Positions 46,134 through 56,143 of a stretch of DNA of 64,000 nt are shown here, piece by piece. Position 1 is the first letter of the stretch. Each line of letters begins with the position of its first letter. The translations under genes were made by a program, and so were the position numbers. Source of the stretch: an uncultured Fidelibacterota bacterium (lineage in GTDB: Bacteria; Fidelibacterota; Marinisomatia; Marinisomatales; UBA1611); assembly GCA_902562835.1 (NCBI GenBank), contig CACEUX010000005.1, positions 1-64,000 of the forward strand, in the 5' to 3' direction. A model generated the notes under the pieces. That model was not told where the DNA came from. It was given only the letters and a program-made list of their open reading frames with translations, and made no database searches.

Positions 46134-46679
46134 ATGAAAATCCCATTGCGAATAAGGGCGCTATTGATATGGAACAAGATCTTTTATTCAAAGCCTAAGG
46201 CTGATTCTTTAGTAAAGATTAGCAGTGGAGGTAAAGGAGTAAAGAGTGTTCTATTCTTACTACCTTCTGAAAAAAAACTTGCACAGGTTGTCTCGCACTT
46301 CATTAAAAAGAGTCTAAATCAAGATACAATTGATGTAAAATTTATTGTTCATGAAAATGCTTTGTATCATTACCATGCAATTTTAAAAAGTGATACCATT
46401 ACATTTTCAGATACTGATCTAAATTGGTTTGGTATGTTAGATTTTGATAAGATTATTAAAAAGTTCAGTGATTTCAACTATAATGCCTTGGTCGATCTCA
46501 ATCGATCTATTGAACAGCCCCTTTCATTATTATGCATGAGATTAGATATACCTATTAAAGTCGGCTTTTCATCGCCTATTTCAAATTACCTGTATACTGT
46601 GGTAATAGATTTTTCAGAAAATAGTTTTTTAGAGGATAATTATATAACAATTGAGAAAATATTAGGTTTAGACCAATAA
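46134..46679 (+). CDS. Hypothetical protein, half-glycosyltransferase-9-like
   Basis: 181 residues, no signal peptide. SVLFLLPSEKKLAQVVSHFIKK, NYNALVDLNRSIEQPLSLLCMRLDIPIKVGFSSP give a Rossmann-like pattern similar to the N-terminal half of heptosyltransferase-type (GT9) proteins and to small FCB proteins of unknown role (DUF6913-like). The second, donor-binding half is missing, so catalysis is unlikely. It is divergent from the DjlA-like gene. Confidence 0.6.
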   Translation: MKIPLRIRALLIWNKIFYSKPKADSLVKISSGGKGVKSVLFLLPSEKKLAQVVSHFIKKSLNQDTIDVKFIVHENALYHYHAILKSDTITFSDTDLNWFGMLDFDKIIKKFSDFNYNALVDLNRSIEQPLSLLCMRLDIPIKVGFSSPISNYLYTVVIDFSENSFLEDNYITIEKILGLDQ

Positions 46680-46767
46680 CTAATAATATTTTTTTATAGT
46701 TTGTAAAAGTATTGCCACCGCAAATACGGGCAATTATATTATCCGCCAGTTTTAGAGAGAAAAACAT

Positions 46768-47172
46768 ATGCTTGAAGGCTTAATCTGCCCTGTTTGCGAA
46801 AACACTATTGAAGAAATTGATCTTAGGGAATCCCTTAAATGTCCCCATTGCGCAGCTGATCTTAAGAATAGAAAATATCTTGATTTTTTAGAGTTCTTAA
46901 TGGCCAATGGAATAGTTGACAACTTAGACTTTTTTGACCAAGAGGTTTATAGCGATGATGTTGACGACCTTGATCAGACGAAAGAGGAGGAGGGCGACCC
47001 AAGTGAATATGAAAAGAGAAAAGATCTCTTTAATATTTACGAGAATGAATTACATCCAAAGAATGTTGAAGAAGATGAGGGTATAAAGGATTATACACAA
47101 TTTGATGGTATCAATGATGACTGGGAAGAGTTCAATGAAAGAGACTTTAGTGCTAATAAGGGGGGCAAATAA
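46768..47172 (+). CDS. Small zinc-ribbon protein with acidic tail
   Basis: 134 residues. CPVC (about 8-11) and CPHC (about 29-32) form a zinc ribbon; the rest is strongly acidic and low complexity. The two Cys pairs are 20 residues apart, typical of a rubredoxin-like knuckle. It is 2 bp before a DUF3467 gene with the same strand, and the pair may work together. Function is unknown. Confidence 0.7.
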   Translation: MLEGLICPVCENTIEEIDLRESLKCPHCAADLKNRKYLDFLEFLMANGIVDNLDFFDQEVYSDDVDDLDQTKEEEGDPSEYEKRKDLFNIYENELHPKNVEEDEGIKDYTQFDGINDDWEEFNERDFSANKGGK

Positions 47173-47174
47173 GA

Positions 47175-47501
47175 ATGAGTAAAGAAAAAAAGAATGTCCA
47201 ACAAATAAATATTGAATTGGATGAAAAAGTTAGTTCTGGAGAATACGCTAATTTTGTTGTTGTGACCCATTCTCCTGCTGAATTTGTCATGGATTTCACC
47301 AGGATACTTCCAGGTGTACCTAAGGCAAAAGTTCACTCAAGAATTATCATGGCTCCACAGCATGCAAAAGCCTATCTAGCTGCCCTAAATGATAATATTA
47401 AAAAATTTGAAGCTAAAAATGGTGAGATCAAAATGCCTAACAGAGATGAAGGTTTCTCAGGTTTTGGTGTTAAACCTTCTGAGGATGTACTCCCAAATTA
47501 G
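47175..47501 (+). CDS. DUF3467 domain protein
   Basis: 108 residues. The core INIELDEKVSSGEYANFVVVTHSP, then FVMDFTRILPGVPKAKVHSRIIMAPQHAKAYLAAL, matches DUF3467, a small family widespread in bacteria and without a known role. It starts 2 bp after the zinc-ribbon gene and its end overlaps the convergent PAP2 gene by 4 bp. Confidence 0.88.
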   Translation: MSKEKKNVQQINIELDEKVSSGEYANFVVVTHSPAEFVMDFTRILPGVPKAKVHSRIIMAPQHAKAYLAALNDNIKKFEAKNGEIKMPNRDEGFSGFGVKPSEDVLPN

Positions 47502-48097
47502 TCTTTAAAAATCGGAGGGGTATCCTCATACCAAACCCAAGACTGTCTTCTCTTTAATTCCCTCATTTTTAAAATAACCCATAGGGTAAGTACTAGCCAA
47601 GCTAACGCATACCCAAATATTGACCCAGTTATTACATCACTTGGGTAATGAACTCCAACGTACACACGAGAAAATGAGATTAGAAATGCTAGAATAAATA
47701 ATGGCCTTTTATATCTTTCATAGAAATAAGATAAAATAACTGCAAATGAAAAAATATTAGCAGCATGATTTGATGGCATACTCCATTTACCACCTTTAGA
47801 AACCAGTAGATTTAAGCCATCAAGACCTATATGTGAAGGTCTAATTCTTTCAAAGAATGGTTTCAATAGTTGTGCACATATGCTATCTGTTAATGCAAGA
47901 GCAAAGATCAATAACACTAAAGTGATCTTACCTCTTTTACCACATTTTATACCAAGATATAATATTAGAGCTAAGATCGGTAAGACCCAATTATCAGCAT
48001 CAGTTATAATTGGCATTAAATAATCCAGGATATAATTATGGTTATTATGAATCCATACAATTACAGTTTTATCTACTGTGTCGATAGTTTGAAGCAT
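47498..48097 (-). CDS. PAP2-family phosphatase (undecaprenyl-diphosphatase or lipid phosphatase)
   Basis: 199 residues with about six helices. All three PAP2 motifs are present: KPFFERIRP, MPSNHAAN and SRVYVGVHYPSDVITG. They fit an inner-membrane enzyme hydrolysing lipid pyrophosphates such as undecaprenyl diphosphate or lipid A phosphate; the substrate cannot be chosen from sequence alone. Confidence 0.9.
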   Translation of the reverse strand: MLQTIDTVDKTVIVWIHNNHNYILDYLMPIITDADNWVLPILALILYLGIKCGKRGKITLVLLIFALALTDSICAQLLKPFFERIRPSHIGLDGLNLLVSKGGKWSMPSNHAANIFSFAVILSYFYERYKRPLFILAFLISFSRVYVGVHYPSDVITGSIFGYALAWLVLTLWVILKMRELKRRQSWVWYEDTPPIFKD

Positions 48098-48116
48098 ATT
48101 TTAGTTTATGTATTGA

Positions 48117-49106
48117 TTATAATTGGAGTAATACTCGACCAGTCTGCTCTCCTTTAAGGATTTTTTTAATCTCAGGAATGACTCCATCAAGATCAACAGT
48201 ATTACATATTTTATCTAATTCATTTAATTTCCAATTTGTGGCAAAATGATTCCAGACATTTTCCCTATCCTCTAAATTACGTTTAGCAGAATCAATGCCA
48301 ATCAAACTATTGCCCCTTAGAATAAATGGGAAAACTGATGTTTCAAATTTTGGACTTCTTACATTACCACATATTGTAATTATCCCATTATAGTGCATAC
48401 TTGCGATTATAGAGGATAATATATTCCCGCCAACTACATCAATTGCCGCATCGTACATCCCTTTGCTTAAAGGGAGTCGGGTATTATCAATAAAGTCATT
48501 TCTATCAATGATCTCTAATGCACCAAGTTCCTTTAAAAAATCTGTTTCTTCTACTTTCCCGGTAATTGCAGTGACCTTGGCTCCAAGTTGAGAGCATAGT
48601 TTAACTCCTATGCTGCCCACACCACCTGTAGCACCGCTCACAATTATTTTTGCATTTTCAATTATTAGATCTTCAACGATTGATAAAGTGGACAGACCAG
48701 CAGTTAGACCAGCTGTCCCTATCATCATTGCTTCCTTAGTTGTGAGATTATCAGGGCACTTTATTGCCCATTCACTTGGCACACGAATGTATTCTGAAAA
48801 TCCTCCACTGGTATTCATACCAAGATCAAAACCTGTTACTATTACAGAGGCCCCAGGAGGGAAGGCAATATTGTTCGATTCTTCCACAACACCCGCTGCA
48901 TCTATGCCAGGTGTGTGAGGATATTTATTTGTTATACCTTTTACGCCTGAAGCAGCAAGAGCATCTTTATAATTCAAGGATGAGTATTCTACCCTAATTA
49001 ATAAATCACCCTCTGGTAGTTCTTTTGTAGTTTTTTGTTCAATAATATTTTCAAACGCACCATCTTTATTTTGTTTTGTAACTAATGCTCTAAAATTTTT
49101 TATCAA
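48117..49106 (-). CDS. acuI: YhdH/AcuI-type NADPH quinone/acrylyl-CoA reductase
   Basis: 329 residues of the medium-chain dehydrogenase fold without zinc ligands. YSSLNYKDALAASGV, PHTPGIDAAGVV, IVSGATGGVGSIGVKLCSQLGAKVTAITGK (NADPH motif) and LSSIIASMHYNGIITICGN are AcuI-like. Acrylyl-CoA reductases use NADPH to remove toxic acrylyl-CoA, for example from DMSP breakdown, which fits a marine bacterium, but other enoyl substrates are possible. It is 2 bp after an enoyl-CoA hydratase. Confidence 0.88.
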   Translation of the reverse strand: MIKNFRALVTKQNKDGAFENIIEQKTTKELPEGDLLIRVEYSSLNYKDALAASGVKGITNKYPHTPGIDAAGVVEESNNIAFPPGASVIVTGFDLGMNTSGGFSEYIRVPSEWAIKCPDNLTTKEAMMIGTAGLTAGLSTLSIVEDLIIENAKIIVSGATGGVGSIGVKLCSQLGAKVTAITGKVEETDFLKELGALEIIDRNDFIDNTRLPLSKGMYDAAIDVVGGNILSSIIASMHYNGIITICGNVRSPKFETSVFPFILRGNSLIGIDSAKRNLEDRENVWNHFATNWKLNELDKICNTVDLDGVIPEIKKILKGEQTGRVLLQL

Positions 49107-49108
49107 AC

Positions 49109-49900
49109 CTAACTCCAGTACGGTTTCCTTTTTTCAAAAAAGGAGGCGAAGCCTTCACGGCCCTCTTTATGGGTAACGCAATCAGCAAAAAGTTCTGCTG
49201 CTTTTTGAGGATCAACAGAATGATTTTGAGCAATAATTCTTTTTGTTATTGAAATGGCATTTGGAGCACATTTTCTAACGTCAGATTTTACCTTACCAAT
49301 AAGCTCTTTAAGTTGGCCTTCGTCATAAGCAATGTGGTCTGCCATACCCATTTTGAATGCTTCATTCCCATCGAATAGACTCCCAAAAAGCATGAGTCTT
49401 TTAGCTTGGGCAAAGCCAAGCCTATTTAATACATAAGGGGCTATTTGTGCCGGCGTTAAACCAATTTTTGTTTCAGTTAGTGCATAACTCGCATCTGACA
49501 TTGTGATAAGTAGATCGGTTGCACAGGCAATACCAAAAGCACCAGCCATACTAGATCCTTCAACCACTGAGACTGTGATCTGTGGTGATTTATTGATGAC
49601 CTCGAAAGTTGAACCTGCAGTCATACTCATATTAATGGCAAGATCCCGTGCATTTTTACCTGAAGAGGCTATTTTTTTTATCCCATCCAGATCAGCACCA
49701 GAACAAAAATTTCCTCCTTTCCCTCGAAATATTATACCTCTTATTGATCTGTCATTATTTACAGATTCGACTGTATCTTTAATATCATTCAGCAAAGTAT
49801 CGGATAAGGCGTTTCTTTTTTCAGGTCGATTAAACCATATTGTTAACCAGCCATTATCAAGTTCTAAAATGCAACTTTTGGTCTCTGGAAGTTTTTTCAT
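49109..49900 (-). CDS. Enoyl-CoA hydratase/isomerase family protein
   Basis: 263 residues. FNRPEKRNALSDTLL, IIFRGKGGNFCSGADLDGI (oxyanion hole) and VVEGSSMAGAFGIACATDLLI are crotonase motifs. The usual GGG/GxE second catalytic position reads SSMAGAFGIA, so the Glu of hydratases is not obvious and the reaction may be an isomerisation or a hydrolysis. It shares a transcript with the AcuI-like gene. Confidence 0.85.
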   Translation of the reverse strand: MKKLPETKSCILELDNGWLTIWFNRPEKRNALSDTLLNDIKDTVESVNNDRSIRGIIFRGKGGNFCSGADLDGIKKIASSGKNARDLAINMSMTAGSTFEVINKSPQITVSVVEGSSMAGAFGIACATDLLITMSDASYALTETKIGLTPAQIAPYVLNRLGFAQAKRLMLFGSLFDGNEAFKMGMADHIAYDEGQLKELIGKVKSDVRKCAPNAISITKRIIAQNHSVDPQKAAELFADCVTHKEGREGFASFFEKRKPYWS

Positions 49901-49975
49901 ATAATTATTCCTGGTTTACATCATTTTTGATTTTTGTTTATCCTGCTCAATCTTAGGGATTTAAATAGTTTATAA

Positions 49976-51787
49976 TTAGTTTAGCTTGCTAGCAATCTCA
50001 TCTGAAATAGGGATTTGAAAATCAAGAAGTTGTTGTGCATAGGATTTTCCCTGTGGATCAATATTCAAGCTTGCCATACCACCTCCACCAAGAGAGTTTT
50101 TTAATAAAAAATTAATTCCATTAATACCTGGGACATCCCAGCTTAGAACATCACCTTTGACGACGTGTCCAAAGTATTTTAATACAGTATCTGATGTAAG
50201 GGCACTTTGAATAAATGGTAGAAACTCTGGTTGCCTTGCTATGACACCAATATTTGCATGGTCACCTTTATCACCACTTCTAGCATACGCAAGTTTTATT
50301 AATGGTACTAAAATTTTCATTTCTTCATTTGAATCATGTTGCATCGACCGTTCATTACCTGGCGCAGCGACATAGCCATTGCTGGATGGGACATCAACCG
50401 TGGTGAAGTTATCATTTAGGTCTACCATTATAGATAGCTGATCTTTAGGGAAAAGAAAAGAAAATAAATGTATCGAAGAAGAGACAGGAGGACGTCCTCC
50501 AAGATAATTCATCACACCAGAAGCCATACCTGTCACTGCTTGGGCCATTTCTTTAGATAAGATAATAAGAGCATCTTTTTCAGAGTGAGTTGCCACCAAT
50601 CTTAGTACTACCTCTTTAGAATTTTCCTTAGCTTTCTTTGGTCCATATATGGAATCCGTGCCTATAAGATCATACGATGTGCTATTAAATGGTTCAAAGC
50701 CTTCATCTAAAAGAATACGTTCACATTTTTTTATGATTGCATTGGCAATCAAGTCACCTTTTTCTTTTGCAGAATCGCCTCCGATCACGAGAGTTCCTGC
50801 TACACGGTAACCATCCATATAAGTTGCTGAGACCTTATACTGGTCAGTAGGCGCTGAACCAATAGCTCCCTTCACCAGCACACGATCATCACCAAGGTCA
50901 TCTATGGTCACCTTAGTAAAGTTACAGATGACATCAGGGAGAAAATATTCTGAAGGGTTTCCTATTTCATATAAAAATTGTTCTGCAACTGTGCCAAAAG
51001 TAACCATTCCACCAGTATTTTCAGGTTTAGTAACAATGAAATCACCATTAGGCCTAACCTCAATAATAGGAAATCCCATATCATCAAAGCCATCAACTAT
51101 TTTCCAATCTGTAAAATTTCCACCAGTGCATTGAGCACCACATTCAATAATGTGCCCAGCTAGACTTCCAGCTGATAGTAGGTCATAATCTTCCACAGAC
51201 CAGTCAAATTCATACATAAGAGGTGCCAGTACCATGGCACTATCAACGCATCTACCTGTAATCACAATATCAGCTCCTTGTTCAAGGGCCGTTACTATTC
51301 CAGGAGCACCAAGGTATGCATTGATACTTAAACAAGAATCAGGAAGTGGCTCGCTAGTCTCAGTTTCTTTAATTCCAAGCTCTATTAGTTTTGGCAATTT
51401 TTTCATTAGGTCATCGCCAGTAACAATTGCAATCTTTAGATCAATTTTTGCTTTTTCAGCCTCATTCACTAATGCATTTCGACAGTCATTCAGATTTATT
51501 CCGCCTGCATTAGAGATCACTTTTATATTTTTTTTCTTGACCTGGTCTAAAAGTGGAGCTAGTTGCTTTACAAAATCAGTAGCATAGCCCATATCCTTAT
51601 TTTTGTTTTTTGCTCCGGCTAATATGGACATGGTGACCTCTGCGAGGAAATCGAATACAAGATAATTTATATCACCTTTTTCAACAAGTTGTTTTGCGGC
51701 AGTAGTTGTATCACCCCAAAACGCAGATGCACACCCGATCTTTACTTTCTTATCATTGTCCATTGTTTTAAAACTGTGTTGGTTCAT
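49976..51787 (-). CDS. AtuA-family (DUF1446) acyclic terpene utilisation protein
   Basis: 603 residues, the usual length for AtuA plus its C-terminal AtuA-like domain. GCASAFWGDTTTAAKQLVEKGDINYLVFDFLAEVTM, VISNAGGINLNDCRNAL, GADIVITGRCVDSAMVLAPL and the C-terminal LAYARSGDKGDHANIGVIARQPEFLP are typical. AtuA is required for citronellol and geraniol catabolism in Pseudomonas, with no known chemistry. Here it stands with enoyl-CoA hydratase and AcuI-like genes, in keeping with branched acyl-CoA breakdown. The 75 bp to the hydratase shows nothing notable. Confidence 0.9.
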   Translation of the reverse strand: MNQHSFKTMDNDKKVKIGCASAFWGDTTTAAKQLVEKGDINYLVFDFLAEVTMSILAGAKNKNKDMGYATDFVKQLAPLLDQVKKKNIKVISNAGGINLNDCRNALVNEAEKAKIDLKIAIVTGDDLMKKLPKLIELGIKETETSEPLPDSCLSINAYLGAPGIVTALEQGADIVITGRCVDSAMVLAPLMYEFDWSVEDYDLLSAGSLAGHIIECGAQCTGGNFTDWKIVDGFDDMGFPIIEVRPNGDFIVTKPENTGGMVTFGTVAEQFLYEIGNPSEYFLPDVICNFTKVTIDDLGDDRVLVKGAIGSAPTDQYKVSATYMDGYRVAGTLVIGGDSAKEKGDLIANAIIKKCERILLDEGFEPFNSTSYDLIGTDSIYGPKKAKENSKEVVLRLVATHSEKDALIILSKEMAQAVTGMASGVMNYLGGRPPVSSSIHLFSFLFPKDQLSIMVDLNDNFTTVDVPSSNGYVAAPGNERSMQHDSNEEMKILVPLIKLAYARSGDKGDHANIGVIARQPEFLPFIQSALTSDTVLKYFGHVVKGDVLSWDVPGINGINFLLKNSLGGGGMASLNIDPQGKSYAQQLLDFQIPISDEIASKLN

Positions 51788-51935
51788 TCCTTTTATTCAA
51801 TCATCTTCCTAGGCGTCACACCATAATTATTCATGAATTAAATATCGAATAGATAAGTTCAATTCTCAAAATACCACGTGGAATTTCTCATCCAATATTT
51901 TATTCCAGATGAGAAAATTGATAATAGGATTAAAC

Positions 51936-54900
51936 TTAAAATGTAGTTTGCATTCTTAAAAGTAAAACTCTTCCAAGCGAAGGACCACCAATTATTTCTG
52001 TATGATAATGATTGAGTAGATTAGTTATAGTGAAGTTTGCTTTAAGATAATCATTAAACTTGTAGCCAAAGTGAACATCAAAAAGGGTGTAGGGTTTGAT
52101 CTCTCCAAAGTATATACCGGAAGACCAATTAAAACCATCAACATATCTTGCATTTAAGGAACCTGTAATTGGCATTTTTCTAGAATTATATTGAAGTTTC
52201 ATACCCATCTTATGTCGCGGTGCATTGATAGGATCCATAGCATTTGTAATGGGATTTAAAAATTCATTCATACCAAGATAGGAGTAATTTGCATCAATTG
52301 ACCACTCTAGATTTAATAGCGCGGTAAGGCTTGCGTCTAGACCCCACATATCAACTTCACCATAATTAATATAACCAACCACAACGGGGGGTGTGTATCC
52401 TGGAATAGTATCCATCGCCGTAACACCTTTTATCGCTCCACGCCAGTGATTAAAGGATTCATCATAATCTTCCTGATCAGGAATCTCATTATCAGTTATA
52501 TCCTCAATTGTATTTAATACACCATCACCATTATAGTCTGTTTCCAAAATAGATTTCTCGATAACAATAGGAGTTATGAAAGTAACAGGACTTACAAAAC
52601 TACTGTAACTACTGGCATATATATCCAAAGTACCGAATAATAAATTATTTAACCTGCCTTTATAACCAAACTCAAGGGTGTTAACGACCTCTGGTTGGAT
52701 CTCAGGTAGGTCATTCACCTGTTTACCATAGAATCCATCGATCTTTGGATCAGTAGAAGGATAGAAATATATTGAATTACTGGTGTCTACTACGTCATAA
52801 ACCCCTTCATAAGGTTTATAGTAATACGGATTTCCAATAGAATCTCTAGGGAATACGTACCCTCCGTCAGCTCCCTGAGCATATACTTTAAATACAGAAA
52901 CGCGTGTCACAAAGATATCAAGAAAAAGAGCTTGATTGGTTGGGGTGTTAAAAGCTCTTGCCCAGGTTAATCTAAAATTTTGATTTTCTTTCGGTCGATG
53001 TACAAGACCAACTTTTGGAGATATCTGCAGTCTCCCAAAAAAATTATTAAAATTAAATTTCCAGTCAAATGGACTATAGCCCATCCCATAGCCTTGATTA
53101 TTAAATTGTATCACGTCTGTTAACCGATCATGTGCATCAAGCCTTGTAGCCTGTATCAGTTCCCACTTTTTATTGATCTTCCAATTTATCTGATAATATG
53201 CGCCTAATTCATTAACAGTATATCTATTATCCTCTGAGGCCTCATCTATACCCTCATCTATGTTTTCATCTATTTTCCCATCACCATCATTATCTAAACC
53301 ATCAGCGTAAACATAGAAATTTTGCCCGCCTAGCCATCGAACGCCGGGCTCGATGGTCTCACCTATATCATACTCACCATTACGATTAGAATCTGTATAA
53401 TCTGGGATTCCATTTTGATTTAAGTCTGTAAAATCATCACTGTCTCTGTCATTATCCAACCCATCTGAAATTGCTCCAAAGACAACATCAGAGTCTGTAG
53501 AATCAGTAAGCGAGGAAAATTGTGAGAGATCATCAGTCGCCCATCTGGTAAATCTTTCTCCATCATCATACCATGTATCATCATTCTTGTCATCAAAAAC
53601 ATAAGGTGAACCTGCTTCACCATTTCCATTATTATCGCGCCTATCACTTAGGTCTTTATCTGAAAGTATGGTGCCTCTAGTATCGGGCATTGTTAAGAAA
53701 TAATCCATACCCCATACAAATCTTATATCCCCATCTTTCCATTCGTTTAGGTGCTGCAATTGAAAACTAAATTTTTTGGATCTGTCGTATATAATACTAC
53801 CTGTAGCTAGATTTCTTGTTGGATTTGATGGGTCTCCAGAATAGCTAGTATTCAAGTACGATTGTAGAAAAAGATTTTTCCATCGCAATCTGCTTTGGTA
53901 GTATCTGTAAATCCAACCATCTGCAAGGTATCTTGCAATCCCTGTAATATTAATATTTCTTGCCCAAGCAAAGCCATGAGATAAGCTTAATGAAAAATCA
54001 GAATTTGGTTCCCAATCAGTTCTTAGGTCATATCTATAATTACGGACATTGAAAACAGGGTAGTCTTCAATACCATCATCATTTGCGTCTTTATATACGT
54101 TACTATTATTACCATAATTCAGTGAGAAATCTCTCTCATCAAATTCATCAACACCGTTTTCACCAGGACTAGGAAGGCCATCGCCATTATTATCATTATT
54201 ATCAAAAATATCCCACTGATTGTTACCATTTAGATTTTCATAGGTCTCGCCATCCCAGACACCATTACCCTCTCCATAATCTGGAGGGGTATCTCCCTCA
54301 TCATCATAATCTCCATCTCCATTAGCATCATCTGCTGGGATACCATCGAGTCCAAAATCAAGTAGAACTAAGGTCCCTAAGATATCTGCATAACCTTCTC
54401 CAACATCACTATCATAAAGACCATTACCATTTAGATCTGTAAATGGTTCGTGAGGCACATCATAAGCATTACCAAGATCATCTTTATAAGGGCCCCAATC
54501 ACCATCGTCATCGATTCCATTTGTACCCCAATTATCATCATAAACACCATTATCGTTTGTATCGAACACGATTCTGCCATCAGAGTCATATGTGTAATCA
54601 CCAAAGCCAGATTTGTGAAGATCATCTACAACACTGAATGTACTATCTGGTCTAGAATAGACAGTAGTTGCTGCTTCCAAATTAGCAACATCAGTCTGAG
54701 AACCAAATCGATCTAACCATGCACTTCCTAATTCATCACTCTCATCTATGAGACCATCTCCATCATTATCGACTCCATCTACCCATGCCTCTTCTTCATC
54801 ATCGATGCCTATGTCGATCTGTTCATCAATCGCACCATCTCCATCATTATCTATACCATCTGCATATATCTTACCTAATCTGTCTTGTGTTACAAACCAC

Positions 54901-56072
54901 AGCACCATTCCATTTGGAAGGGTAAAACGATTGAATGGGTCCGATGAGGCTAATTCGATCATTTGTTGTGTAATGACGGGCGACCCATCTTCTCCTCCTG
55001 ACTCTGAAATGTAGTCCCCCCAATAATAACCGAGCCAGGATTCATCAGCTCCTTCAACAAAATCGATCATATCCTGATTAAAAATTGGATTATTATCGCT
55101 CGATGGAGCTAGGATACCACCTTTATCCAGCCGATCATGTTTAAGATTTGGCCTTCCAATAAATGCGGGATCGTGCCCTTCAATTTCATCTTGGTTAAAA
55201 TGTGTCCAGTCCTGACCAGCAAGAGCTACACCCGACAGTTTCAATCCAATATCTCCAAATTTATGGGCCGTTCTAAAAGTTAATTTTTTTAATAGTTCAG
55301 TATCCGTCTGGTTTAGTAAACCACCTTGGATGTTAATGGATGTGCCGGTTGATCTTAAAGGAGATGACGTGACTATGTTAAGAACACCACTGTGGGCATT
55401 GGGACCATAAAGTGCTGAGGATGGACCTAAAACGACCTCGATCTGTTCGACATCTTCAAAAGAAACAGGAATAACATTATAGGCTGTGAGTCTCAGTGAA
55501 GGTACGTTCGCCATTCGTCCATCTGTCAATGTTAAAAGACGCGAGCTAAAAGAAGAATTAAAACCTCGAGCTGTCATATTATAACTATCAATGCCTGACT
55601 GAGTAAAGTCGATTCCCTTTGTTCCCTTTAAATAATCACCGAGGTTTGTATTACTCTCTCTCCGTATCTCTCTTTTTGAGATAACAGAAATAGCTGCAGG
55701 TGCATCTTCTACTCGTTCTCTTCGCCTTGATGCTGTAACCACATATGTTTCCATTTCAATAGCTTCTGGCTTGAGGACAAGATTTTTCGATAGCTTTTGA
55801 CCACGATTCAAATTAATGGTTTCTTTGTAGCTCTGATAGCCAATGTAAGAGACCATGATCGTATAGGTACCAGGGTCTAATTGCTTGATGATATACTCCC
55901 CTCCAGCATCTGTGGCGGCTCCTAGATTTGTACCTTCAACCACCACATTCGCACCGATCAAGGCAGAGCCATTTAAGGAATCAGTTACCTTACCCTTGAT
56001 AACACTATCCTTTGCAAATAGAAAAGCATTAGCTATTATTATAAAATATATTAGCCTCAATATTAACCTCAA
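51936..56072 (-). CDS. Giant TonB-dependent receptor with Asp-rich calcium-loop insertions
   Basis: 1378 residues against about 700-1000 for most. A signal peptide (1-20) leads to a carboxypeptidase-like regulatory domain (25-105, KGKVTDSLNGSALIGANVVVEG), a plug domain (130-240, RVEDAPAAISVISKREI and VEVVLGPSSALYGPNAHSG-like) and a barrel ending MQTTF. Extracellular loops contain DGxDNDGDGxIDE repeats around residues 405-450 and 920-930 and similar D-N-D sequences in between, like thrombospondin type 3 calcium loops. The start is TTG at 56072 or 56060. It probably imports an unknown large ligand. It lies downstream of a sorted secreted protein. Confidence 0.9.
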   Translation of the reverse strand: MRLILRLIYFIIIANAFLFAKDSVIKGKVTDSLNGSALIGANVVVEGTNLGAATDAGGEYIIKQLDPGTYTIMVSYIGYQSYKETINLNRGQKLSKNLVLKPEAIEMETYVVTASRRRERVEDAPAAISVISKREIRRESNTNLGDYLKGTKGIDFTQSGIDSYNMTARGFNSSFSSRLLTLTDGRMANVPSLRLTAYNVIPVSFEDVEQIEVVLGPSSALYGPNAHSGVLNIVTSSPLRSTGTSINIQGGLLNQTDTELLKKLTFRTAHKFGDIGLKLSGVALAGQDWTHFNQDEIEGHDPAFIGRPNLKHDRLDKGGILAPSSDNNPIFNQDMIDFVEGADESWLGYYWGDYISESGGEDGSPVITQQMIELASSDPFNRFTLPNGMVLWFVTQDRLGKIYADGIDNDGDGAIDEQIDIGIDDEEEAWVDGVDNDGDGLIDESDELGSAWLDRFGSQTDVANLEAATTVYSRPDSTFSVVDDLHKSGFGDYTYDSDGRIVFDTNDNGVYDDNWGTNGIDDDGDWGPYKDDLGNAYDVPHEPFTDLNGNGLYDSDVGEGYADILGTLVLLDFGLDGIPADDANGDGDYDDEGDTPPDYGEGNGVWDGETYENLNGNNQWDIFDNNDNNGDGLPSPGENGVDEFDERDFSLNYGNNSNVYKDANDDGIEDYPVFNVRNYRYDLRTDWEPNSDFSLSLSHGFAWARNINITGIARYLADGWIYRYYQSRLRWKNLFLQSYLNTSYSGDPSNPTRNLATGSIIYDRSKKFSFQLQHLNEWKDGDIRFVWGMDYFLTMPDTRGTILSDKDLSDRRDNNGNGEAGSPYVFDDKNDDTWYDDGERFTRWATDDLSQFSSLTDSTDSDVVFGAISDGLDNDRDSDDFTDLNQNGIPDYTDSNRNGEYDIGETIEPGVRWLGGQNFYVYADGLDNDGDGKIDENIDEGIDEASEDNRYTVNELGAYYQINWKINKKWELIQATRLDAHDRLTDVIQFNNQGYGMGYSPFDWKFNFNNFFGRLQISPKVGLVHRPKENQNFRLTWARAFNTPTNQALFLDIFVTRVSVFKVYAQGADGGYVFPRDSIGNPYYYKPYEGVYDVVDTSNSIYFYPSTDPKIDGFYGKQVNDLPEIQPEVVNTLEFGYKGRLNNLLFGTLDIYASSYSSFVSPVTFITPIVIEKSILETDYNGDGVLNTIEDITDNEIPDQEDYDESFNHWRGAIKGVTAMDTIPGYTPPVVVGYINYGEVDMWGLDASLTALLNLEWSIDANYSYLGMNEFLNPITNAMDPINAPRHKMGMKLQYNSRKMPITGSLNARYVDGFNWSSGIYFGEIKPYTLFDVHFGYKFNDYLKANFTITNLLNHYHTEIIGGPSLGRVLLLRMQTTF

Positions 56073-56078
56073 GATACC

Positions 56079-56105
56079 AAACAGCCTCGTTTGACGAGGC
56101 TGTTT
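56079..56105 (-). terminator. Hairpin between two minus-strand genes
   Basis: Perfect 11-bp stem AAACAGCCTCG/CGAGGCTGTTT with a 5-base loop. It is 38 bp after the sorted-protein stop on the minus strand and only 6 bp before the TonB-receptor start. Without a long T run (CTGTTTGG) it is a weak terminator, and it lies so near the receptor start that it may instead limit or regulate its translation. Confidence 0.6.
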
Positions 56106-56143
56106 GAATTTAAAATGTGTCTGATATTTTCTAAGTTAAAATG

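Noticed and set aside
51884-51916. Imperfect hairpin TTTCTCATC/GATGAGAAA after the receptor gene as a terminator
   Set aside because: The loop is 15 bases, the stem AT-rich and there is no T run, so the support is too weak for a feature.
52900-54900. Short repeated trinucleotide-like DNA in the receptor gene as a possible CRISPR array or satellite
   Set aside because: The repetition follows codon phase and encodes calcium-loop motifs; repeat lengths and spacings vary, with no spacer structure.
54430-55020. Several plus-strand frames rich in His, Ile and Pro opposite the TonB receptor
   Set aside because: They are the antisense of the repetitive Asp-Asn-Asp-Gly codons of the receptor (GAT/AAT/GGT read backwards as ATC/ATT/ACC) and have no start signals or family resemblance.
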